Shown: positions 45,003 to 53,855 of the stretch, piece by piece
Layout of the letters: each line of letters begins with the position of its first letter
Numbering within the stretch: position 1 is the stretch's first letter
Source: Cephalotus follicularis
Lineage: Eukaryota; Streptophyta; Magnoliopsida; Oxalidales; Cephalotaceae
Reading direction: 5' to 3'
Assembly: GCA_001972305.1 (NCBI GenBank)
Contig: BDDD01000355.1
Span: forward strand, 186,001-250,000
Length of the DNA stretch: 64,000 nucleotides
The notes under the pieces: model-generated
Told to the model about the DNA's origin: nothing
Databases searched by the model: none
Seen by the model: the letters and a program-made list of their open reading frames with translations, nothing else
Made by a program: the position numbers and the translations under genes

Positions 45003-46317
45003 ATGGTTAGATCAAAGTTTGCTGCCAAAAAGAAGGGTTCTTCATCCTCTCAGCCACCGAAATCTGCTAAAAAGCAGAGGCTTGAGGTTAGAGAGCCTTC
45101 CCCCGACCCTGCTCTCCAATCGGATTCCGAATCCGAAGAGCAAGTGCCTTTGAGAAATGTTGCTTTTGTGGACAAAAGGGTTATGGGAGGCAGAAATATC
45201 GATTTGGATTTCTGTTCTTCCGAGTTTTCTTTTGTGTCTTGGTTAGATGATCTCCATCTCCTCACTCTTGTTCAAATTTCTGACCCTTTTTACATCAAAT
45301 TGGTCAAGGAATTTTATTCAAACCTTCGAATGGTTTCAAGCCCCAATGAGGAATTTGCACTGTCCTCATCTGTTAAAGGGGAGAGAATTTATCTAAATGC
45401 TAGGATTTTGGCCTCTATCTTACATATTCCACATACCGATTTATATGTTTTTGAACACAAAAAATGGCCGGAGGTTGAGTGTTTTCACCCTAACCAAATT
45501 TTGTCTCTTTTGTACCCAAATGATCCAAATGTTCATCCAAATATGGCACTGACCACCAATAGATTATCAGTGGACCATAGGCTTCTCCACCATCTTATTG
45601 TACATCAAATTCTACCCACCGGTGGAGGGTATGCAAAGTTGTCTGGGATGCAAGTTTTTCTCATGTGGTGCATCCTTTCCAAAATTCAGTTTTGTTTTCC
45701 TCTCCTCATGCTCAAGACTATGGTAAGAGCATTCTCACAAAAGAAATCAGTTCTACCTTTTGGCTCTATTCTTACCAAAGTTTTCCAACATTGTCATATT
45801 CGGCTAGAAGGAGTGATAGCAACGAAATTGAAGAAATAAGACACGTACAACAAGAGTACTTTGAATCGGATGGGGTGAAAAAAGCAAGAAGGAATATGGA
45901 CTTATTGCCCCAAAATTGATCAAGTGCAAAGAATTGCAAGGGAAGAGCAAGAAGACAATCCTCCTTGGGAAGCACATGAAGAATCTGCACCTGCTCAGCC
46001 TCAAGCTCAAGGAACCTCATCCTCTACTGATTATGACAGGGTGATGGAGTTCATGCGTTCTCAATTTGCTTCCATGCAAGCCTCGCTCGAAGATAAATTT
46101 GAGCAAGTCAACACGCGGCTCACTAGATTGGAGAACGATCATAAAATACTTCATTCCGACTTCGAAAATGTTGATGACACCATCTACTACGATCTAAAAG
46201 TCCTTAAGAGGCGTCTCAAAAGAATGGAATGAAAACTTGCCGATTCCAAGACTATTGATCGTTGCGAAGAGACTTCGGGCGATGAATCCGATTCCGATGC
46301 CCCTCCTCCTGCTGCCT
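45003..46317 (+). pseudogene. Env-like / 'putative plant transposon protein' frame of Copia B2
   Basis: One frame from the ATG at 45003 (MVRSKFAAKKKGSSSSQ) to 46317, with stops at 45837-45839, 45876-45878 and 46230-46232. The basic, serine-rich start is followed by a domain with FVSWLDDLHLL, KEFYSNLRMV, GERIYLNARILASILHIP, NRLSVDHRLLHHLIVHQIL and VLPFGSILTKVF. This resembles the plant-specific Transposase_32-like family (PF20167). A coiled-coil tail (FASMQASLEDKFEQVNTRL) and an acidic end follow. Its place between pol and the 3' LTR is where SIRE-type Copia elements carry their extra 'env-like' gene. Function unproven. Confidence 0.7.
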
Positions 46318-46966
46318 GATCTTGTTGTTGTTTCTGTTTTGTTTCTTGTTGCTGTTTTTGTTTTTAGTTGTGTTGTAATGAAACTAAGTGTATTTATTGT
46401 TTTGTAAGACAATGTTTTGTTAATGAATTTATGATATTAATGAAATGTTTATGTGTTTATGAAATTATGTTTATGAGATGATGTTTATACAGCTTTATAA
46501 ATTGTGTTGTATGAATATATATTTGATTTATGATATAATTGTGTTTAATGAATGTGTTTTCTCAACTATTGCCGATAATTATGTTCATTGCCGATATTTT
46601 GATATTTTTATGCATAATGCCTATATTCACTCTCTTTACCCTTGCTTTTATTAAGGGGGAGCTAATGATTTATGCCTTTTTTAGAACTTTTTGATGCTAT
46701 ACAAAAAAGGGGGAGAAATGCTAATGGCTCAAAAGAAATATGTTTGGGGAAAATAGGCTCAAAATGCTTGAGTTTATGGAGAAAAGGCTCAATATGGGAG
46801 ATTAAGACTAAAACTCATAACTCAATGCTTATTAGATATTGCATGAACATTACAATTGCTTACATTATAATTTGTCTCTATTGGTATTCACTTATATTTT
46901 TAAATTGGTATCACTTTAATTTATACCTTTCGAGCAAATTTTTGTCATCATCAAAAAGGGGGAGAT
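46318..46966 (+). other. 3' untranslated region and polypurine tract, Copia B2
   Basis: AT-rich with three purine blocks, TTAAGGGGGAGCTAATG (46651), AAAAAAGGGGGAGAAATG (46702) and CAAAAAGGGGGAGATT (46951-46966). The last directly precedes the LTR start. It corresponds to 982-1567 in element A. Confidence 0.8.
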
Positions 46967-47310
46967 TGTTGACGATTTAGTCTCAATCTTAGTTTTGATG
47001 ATAACACTATTTACATTTGACAAGTTTACTTGATGTGCAAGAAATTACAAGTTCAATACCAAAGCAAAAATACCATATGCAGAAGAAGACATCGACTTTC
47101 AAGGAATAACATCGACGTCCGTACAGAAAGACATCGACTCATTTAAAGAAGACATCGACGCCTTTCATGCCAGAAGTTACAGGACAATTTCGAGTGATGA
47201 CATCGATGCTTTTCAGTAAAGACATCGACGTCCGTACGAAATAAGTCGATCCCTATCTTAAAGACATCGACGACTTTATGTGCCAAAGTTACAGGACAAT
47301 TTCGAGTGAT
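46967..47310 (+). repeat. 5' part of 3' LTR, Copia B2, with word array
   Basis: It starts TGTTGACGATTTAGTC after the polypurine tract. Eight GACATCGACGTC-type words lie at 47086-47275, and the phrase GTTACAGGACAATTTCGAGTGAT occurs twice (47176 and 47289), giving a unit of about 113 bp. It ends inside the second copy, where element G's sequence (CTGACGGAACACAC) begins. The remaining LTR is lost. Confidence 0.88.
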
Positions 47311-48655
47311 CTGACGGAACACACAACCGATTACCCAGCCATATCACACCATGCTCATCCATACGAAACTCTGATTGCTTACCCTTTTCAACATTCTGGA
47401 CTAAGGCCCAAAGCTCACCATCATCACTCTGAGCTGTCTTAATCCGAGATATAAGCGTAGGCTCTACATTCATTGCAGTAACACAACCTTCAGAACCCCG
47501 AACATACATATGTAAATCCATCCACTCCATATCAGCTATCAACTGCGGCTGAGTAAGCAAAGCCGCTACACTCCCAGAACTCTTCCGACTAAGAGCATCA
47601 GCTACCACATTTGCTTTACCAGGATGGTACTGAATATTTAGATCATAATCTTTCAGAAGTTCCAACCACCTTCTCTGACGCATGTTCAACTCCTTCTGCG
47701 TAAAGATATACTTGAGACTCTTATGATCGGTAAAGATGTCACAAGTTTCTCCGTACAAGTAGTGCCTCTAGATCTTCAACGCAAACACTACCGTTGCCAA
47801 CTCGAGATCATGTGTAGGATAGTTTACCTCATAAGGCTTCAACTGTATCGAAGCTATCACATGACCGTGCTGCATCAAAACACACCCCAAACCCTTCTTA
47901 GAAGTATCGCTGTAAATCTGGTATCCACCCGACCCAGATGGTAAACGAAGGATCGGTGCTGATACAAGACCATTCTTTAGTTTCTCGAAACTTGCTTCAC
48001 GCTCTTCATTCCATTCAAACTTATCTCCTTTCCTCATAAGCTGAGTTAGTGGTAAGGCTATAGAGGAAAAACCTTCCACAAGCCTCCTATAGTATCCAGC
48101 TAAGCCCAAAAAGCTCCTAACTTCCGTCACTGTGGTAGGTCTCAGAAATTTAGTAATAGCCTTAACTTTAGCAGGATCCACACGGATACCTTCAACTGTA
48201 ACCACATGACCCAAGAATGCCACCTGTTCCAACCAGAACTCACACTTCGAGAACTTCGCGTATAGCTGATTGAAGATGTTCTTCATGTTCTTCCTTCGAC
48301 TTGGAATACACAAGAATGTCATCTATGAACACAATCACAAACTTGTACAAGTACTCATGAAAAACCCGATTCATCAGATCCATGAAAACTGCCGGTGCAT
48401 TAGTGAGTCCAAAAGGCATCACCAGAAACTCATAATGCCCATACCGAGTACGGAAAGCAGTTTTAGGCACATCTTCATCCTTTATCCGAAGCTGATGATA
48501 TCCAGATCTTAAATCGATCTTAGAGAAATACCGAGCACCTTGGAGTTGATCAAACAGGTCATCAATCCTAGGCAGAGGGTATTTATTCCGAACAGTAATC
48601 CGATTCAACTCTCTGTAGTCTATGCATATCCTCATAGACCCGTCTTTCTTCTTTT
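47276..48655 (-). pseudogene. RT, RNase H and integrase start of element G
   Basis: Minus strand. 48635-48240 is [43 protein letters not shown] and the catalytic [13 protein letters not shown] small deletion or frameshift near 48265 leads to 48322-47768: [30 protein letters not shown], then RNase H with [18 protein letters not shown] and [19 protein letters not shown] at 47768-47766 replaces the expected Trp. From 47758 follow [20 protein letters not shown] and [16 protein letters not shown], then the integrase start [14 protein letters not shown], where the Copia begins. Confidence 0.93.
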
Positions 48656-49566
48656 ACAAAAAGAACCGGAGCACCCCACGGCGAAACACTAGGCCGAATG
48701 AAACCCTGATCTAACAGCTCTTGCAACTGTTCTTTCAATTCTTGTAGTTCCAATCGTGCCATCCTGTAAGGTGCCTTAGATAAAGGTGCCACCCCAAGAA
48801 TGAGTTCGATGGTAAACTCCACTTCCCGTTGCGGTGGCAAACCCGTTAACTCCTCCGGAAACACATCAGAAAATTCTCTAACCACAGGATAGTCTTCAAG
48901 GCGAGGCTCAACCATTGAGACATCCTTCACAATAGCTAAGAAACCTTCAGCGCCCTTAGCCACAAATATCTGAGCCTTCAAAGCCGATATAACCTTCACT
49001 TCTTTCCTCGGCTGTGAACCCTGATAAATAAAATCAGGTTTATTCACATCCCCAAACAGAACCCTCCGAGCGTAGCAGTCAATTGTAGCCCGATGACAAT
49101 CCAACCAGTTCATACCCAGAATCATATCGAAGTCATACATATCAATAGGAAGTAGATCCGCATCTCGAATCCGATCATCGAAAACTAGAGGACAAGCATA
49201 AAAACACTCAGATATCACAACAGAAGAACCCGTAGGGGTCGAAAGAACCAAAGTTGGATCAAGCAATTGTGAAGACATCCCAAGATGCCGAACAAAAGAC
49301 CTCGCTACAACCGAGTGGGTTGATCCAGTATCATACAAAACATAAGCCCTACGGTTACCAACATAAATTAAGCTCGAAACAGTACCTGGTGCATTAGCAT
49401 CCTGCTGAGTCGTGATAGCAAAGACACGACCTCCCACATTGCGCTGTCCATGATCTGCATTGTTCCCCTTCCTTTCCTTTGCACGAGGGTCAGGACAATC
49501 GTTCACGAAATTCCCTTTCTGACCACATACAAAACAGGCCCCGATAGCCTTGTAGCACACTCCCAC
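48583..49566 (-). pseudogene. Zinc knuckle, protease and RT start of element G
   Basis: The minus-strand frame, in phase with gag, starts in a knuckle (CFVCGQKGNFVNDCP; the usual His is Asn). Protease follows with YVLYDTGSTHSVVA (DTGS active site) and DMILGMNWL. The linker has YPVVREFSDVFPEELTGLPP, and RT begins with [17 protein letters not shown], where a one-base frameshift near 48655 ends the frame. Apart from this it is well preserved. Confidence 0.92.
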
Positions 49567-49725
49567 TGGATGCTGTCTACCGCAAACATCACACTTGATA
49601 ATCTGGACATCCGCAGCTCCCTGTGTCTGCCTTTGATCATTACCAGGCTGTTGCTGTCCCCGATTATCATTCCTCCTTCCACGCTTGCCATTTATATTCT
49701 TATTATTCTGTCCAGAACCTTGCCC

Positions 49726-50538
49726 TTAAGAATACCCTCTGTTTCTCTTCCTGTCACTTTCCTGACGAGCTGCCTGGAAATCTAACCTTTCCAGTTCTAT
49801 GTTCTTTGCCGCATTTGCCACTTCAGAAACATCATTAAACCTGGTGTTGACCAGTTTACCCCATAGCTGATAATGTAACTTCCACTTGAACATTTCTGCC
49901 TGCTCCAATGCTATCCCTGCCGCGGACCCAGCAAAACCAGCAAGCTTAGGGAAACGGGTCAGAAACTCTGTGACCGATTCCCCATCCTTCTGTCTTGTAT
50001 TGATGAACTCCCTGGCATAATCCTCCTTATCAGCAACGGGAAAGTACTGCTGATAAAAGACTTCGAAAAACTCTGACCATGTCAAAGTCTCCGCATAGTT
50101 ACCACCCTTTGCCAAACTCAGAGCTTTCCACCATTTCTGAGCATCACCCTCAAGCTTGTAAATAGCTAACTTAACCTTCTGCTCGTCACTACAGCCAAGC
50201 ACATCAATCTTGTCCATATGCGCAATCCAGTGCTCAGCCTCCACAGGAGTCATGACTGAACTGAAAGACTGCGGTCTCTGCTTCTGGAACCGCTCAAACC
50301 AGATATAAGTAGGTGTGTCAGTCCTGTCCCCAGCTTCTTTTCCCAACTGAACATCAGCTGGAGCATCCACCTCAACAACTGGCTCCCTACGGCCTTGTTC
50401 CTGATTCTGCTGACTCATCACGCGTCGTACTTCCTGAGCGACTGCCTGACGTACTAACTCCTCCATAGACGGCTCATTTCTAACTTCCTGAGCCTGAACG
50501 GGTGCAGTCCTCCAAGCAGCGTTCCTTGTACGTACCAT
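49726..50538 (-). CDS. Gag of element G, nearly intact
   Basis: A 270-codon frame on the minus strand from MVRTRNAAWRTAPVQ to a stop at 49726-49728. The capsid core is clear: FQKQRPQSFSSVMTPVEAEHW, GCSDEQKVKLAIYKLEGDAQ, WSEFFEVFYQQYFPVADKE and RQKDGESVTEFLTRFPKLAG. The same frame continues after the stop into the knuckle and protease region, so the stop separates Gag from Pol or is a single nonsense change in a fused polyprotein. It lies about 155 bp after the PBS. It may still be translatable if the LTR is transcribed. Confidence 0.88.
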   Translation of the reverse strand: MVRTRNAAWRTAPVQAQEVRNEPSMEELVRQAVAQEVRRVMSQQNQEQGRREPVVEVDAPADVQLGKEAGDRTDTPTYIWFERFQKQRPQSFSSVMTPVEAEHWIAHMDKIDVLGCSDEQKVKLAIYKLEGDAQKWWKALSLAKGGNYAETLTWSEFFEVFYQQYFPVADKEDYAREFINTRQKDGESVTEFLTRFPKLAGFAGSAAGIALEQAEMFKWKLHYQLWGKLVNTRFNDVSEVANAAKNIELERLDFQAARQESDRKRNRGYS

Positions 50539-50691
50539 CTACGAAAAGGCACCCAGAACATAAAACATCACAAAAAATAAAAACCGAAACAGAAAACTTG
50601 TCATAAGACCATAACGGAAAAGCCTAACCCAGTGTCTACCCAATCTCACAGGTCAAACCTAGTTAGGTCTTCTAAGGAAACAAAACCTATT

Positions 50692-50702
50692 CTCTGATAC
50701 CA
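50692..50702 (-). other. Primer binding site of element G
   Basis: TGGTATCAGAG on the minus strand, five bases after the LTR end (GGTGTTACA). It is the initiator tRNA-Met type and confirms minus orientation. Confidence 0.9.
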
Positions 50703-50707
50703 CAATC

Positions 50708-53404
50708 TGTAACACCCCAGGACGGCGGGAGTCATCACAGGTCATAATACAGAACCTATCATAACATATCTAAACAAAAACATAACATATCAGCCAAAAA
50801 CGTGGCGGTCATAGCATAACTGAAAACTTAAAAACTTAACAATTTCTGAAAACTTAAACATATTCCAGTTCAAAACTAAAACATATGTATCTTATTGTTC
50901 ATGACCACTTAAAAAGAAAACATAACGGGATCACACTCCTAGGGATCCAAAATATAACATGGTCATCTCTCGTTCACACATTCCCCCGCTGCTCCTGATA
51001 ACCTGCCGCATGGAAAACAAAAACGCGGCTGAGCAAACCTCAGTACGGATAAGGAAAGAAAAAGCAGTAAACGTTAAGTTTCAAAGCAGTAAGATTTCAA
51101 TAAAATTCATAACAGAAATCTTAAGCAATTAAAAACAATTAAACATTCGTAAAGTCACATTTGTACTTTCATAAAATCTATATAACTTTTGAAACATTTC
51201 AAAACATCATATCACGATTCATAAGTCATACTGAGCCACATACATATCACATAACATATATTTGGCAAGGGAGGCGCTAATTCCACATGCCCACTAGAAT
51301 TGAAGTGTACGGCACAGCACAAGTCAATTCTCACATATCACATATCATATACTAGAATCGATTCATACTCCTCAATCACATAGCGGATCCATAAATCCAC
51401 CTCATGGGATTTATTCATAACACTCAAAGACGCCGTAGACTAATCACACTGCTACGGAAGTGTCATGTCCCCGTGTCAGGCCTACGACATGCCTATGGTA
51501 CGCCCCATAGGTGGGTACAATACTCAGTATTCAATCATTTAGAAAACATCGATTTATCAAAATTAATTTAAAACACATAAATATGCTTCCAGAAAACATA
51601 TTTGAAAGTCGTTCACAACGATATCATAACGTACATTTCATAGTCAAAACATCAACTCATTTATTTTTCGTAATAAAGAGATGATCATTTCGTAACATAT
51701 CATAACGTATCGTAGCATAAAAATAAAGTCAGGAATATTTAAATTCATAAAATGTCAAAAACCAACTTTATTTCTGAAACATATCATAAAACATAACCAA
51801 GTCTATAAAACGAGAACATAGAATAAAACTGATTTTAGTTCGATAATCAGATAGCCAAGGAACGGTAGAAATTCGTACCTTTTTGCGTTCACAAAACTCT
51901 TACGAAAAGATTGTTCACTCAACTCCCTTTGAAGCACAGCAATCTAAAAGCCACCCAAAACCATTCATATAAGGGTCTAAGAAACATTAAAGACATTAAA
52001 TAGACTTATTACAGTGTTTAGAAAAGACCCGAATTGATTCGAAGAACAAATGGAGCAAAACAGTTGAAAACAGAAATTTTTCTGGGCAAAACAGCCGACT
52101 GTTACAGAGCACCAGCCGACTGAGAAAGCTTGGCAGTCGACTAGTCACAATGGCCAGTCGACTACTCAAACCAGAATGCAGGCAGTCGACTGTTACTTAG
52201 ATCCAGTCGACTACACAACCCAAGAGAGTTGACTGTGTTCATATGGCAGTCGACTGTTCATGCAATCCAGCCAACTGTCCACAAGAACAGCCGACTATTC
52301 TGGACGACAGAACAACAAAAACTTGATAATTTCATACAGAAGCTGGTTCAAATGATTACCACATTAAACCAGGAACACAAGGGCATAAACATATGACATT
52401 ATATGACATTTAGATGATACATAAACACATAATTGACAGGGAAAAAGATGGACGGTGGCTTCCAAGGAAAACAGTAACTCTCTAAGCATATGCCCATGTT
52501 CAAGTCTAATTTCTGTCCTTTATCACTTAACATATATTTAAAACCAGATTATGACATGTGTAGGTGTATAAAACATGCTGACATGCTTAGGAATACAATG
52601 ACAAAACATATAGGCAGGAATCAAAACCAAAGGACACTAAGAGCACAAAACCGAAATACAAGGTAAAAGAAACCATGACAGTTTGGTTACCAACCTGCAG
52701 TGATCATCAAGAACACGGGAAACAGTAGAAGGACACCACACTTCACTTGTCAAACGGCTGTACAAAAAGGAGGGCAAGAGAACAAAACAAAGAGTACATA
52801 ACATGCTTAACAAACCAAAGGGATTCTTAAAGACAAAGGAAGATTAAGATTACCTCTGTAACGATTTCACAAGGATCAACAAACTCCAATAATGCAAAAA
52901 TTCGGCAGTGGCTTTGCAGAAAAGAGAGGCGACATATAAAATGAAAATATCTCTCACCAAAAGGTAAAAGAGGAGACAAAATCTGGTCACATATGGAAGA
53001 AGAGAGGATTTTCAGACAACTAGAAAGGAAAGAAAGATTGTTACCGTGTGAATTGATGAGGGGAGGAGTGAGTTCGGGAGAAAGAGAGGGAAGAATAAGA
53101 AAGAAAGAAAGAAAAAGGAAAGAAAATAAAAAGGAAAAGAAAAATAAATAAAATAAATAAAATAAAAGGATTTTAAAATAAAAGGAATTGTTTTAATAAA
53201 ATAAAATTTTGATTAAATAAAATAAAAACCCAAACCCAACATTGCATTATCACATCCAAAAATTTAGGCTGATATCAGACAGCCCAAATCACATAGGCCC
53301 AAAACATAGGGAAACCGGACTTTAAGATTAACAAAATTAAAAAGCCCGAAAACAAACACATAAAAAGTCCGTAAAACACATTTACAAACAGACAGGGTAT
53401 TACA
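50708..53404 (-). repeat. 5' LTR of element G
   Basis: This is the partner of 35676-38372, with equal length (2697 bp). Differences are mostly single bases and short gaps (AACACCCCAGGACGGCGGG against AACACCCCCGGACGACGAG at the start). The CAGTCGACTG array lies at 52091-52299. A/G-rich tract near 53090-53150. Confidence 0.92.
52091..52299. repeat. Array of CAGTCGACTG words, 5' LTR of element G
   Basis: The ten word positions match those of 37058-37260. Differences include AGCCGACTG for ACCGACTG (52093), AGCCGACTGAG for AGCCTACTGGG (52113) and CAGCCAACTGTC for CAGCCGACTGTC (52268). The last is a CG to CA change. Confidence 0.92.
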
Positions 53405-53855
53405 GATCCAAACCTTCTAGAGAACCTCAGAGAAGGGCAAACCTTGTGATGAAGGAAGCCATATGAAAAGAAATTTTGAAGTGGCAGGATAATGGGATCA
53501 TTTATCCCATCTCGGATAGTCAGTGGGTGAGTCCGATCCGCGTAGTCCCAAAGAAATCCAGAGTGATGGTAGTGCAGTCCTCGTCAAATGACTTAATTCC
53601 GACTAAGTTCCAAAATGGATGGAGGGTATGCATTGACTACCGTAAGTTTAATACAGCCACTTGGAAGGATCATTTCCCCTTCCTTTTATTGATCAAATGT
53701 TGGATAGGTTGGCTGGCCATAATTATTACTGTTTTCTCGATGGATACTCCGGATATAATCAAATTCCCATCGCCCCTGAAGATTAAGAGAAGACTACCTT
53801 CACATGCCCCTTTGGAACTTTTGCTTATCGACGCATGCCATTTGGTCTCTGCAAT
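53405..53855 (+). pseudogene. RT start of Athila-like element F
   Basis: It resumes after element G. From 53476: WQDNGIIYPISDSQWVSPIRV, VPKKSRVMVV, GWRVCIDYRKFNTATWKDHF. A frameshift near 53690 leads to text with GYSGYNQIPIAPED, TTFTCPFGTFAYRRMPFGLC up to the solo LTR target site GCAAT. This is the fingers and part of the palm of a Gypsy RT. IYPISDSQWVSP is distinctive of Athila. Confidence 0.9.

Larger units (their letters stand above)
39241..47310 (+). mobile_element. Copia element B2 (SIRE-like) nested in element G
   Basis: A plus-strand Copia with a 3' piece of its 5' LTR (39241-39887), PBS, gag split by solo LTR E, an N gap, an extra env-like frame, purine-rich 3' region and a 5' piece of its 3' LTR (46967-47310). 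It resembles element A in gag, LTR start and word array. Both outer LTR parts and about 450 bp of the element G integrase are missing at the junctions, so no target duplication can be found. No pol is seen; some could be hidden in the N gap. Confidence 0.82.
35676..53404 (-). mobile_element. Gypsy element G (Tekay-like) inserted in element F
   Basis: Two LTRs of 2697 bp each (35676-38372 and 50708-53404) enclose minus-strand gag, protease, RT, RNase H and integrase parts plus a nested Copia. The flanks are GATCT (35671-35675) and GATCC (53405-53409), a 5-bp duplication with one mismatch. Element F's reading continues across them. The LTRs are nearly identical over most of their length, so this is one of the younger insertions. 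Its integrase is interrupted by the Copia at 39241-47310. Confidence 0.9.
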
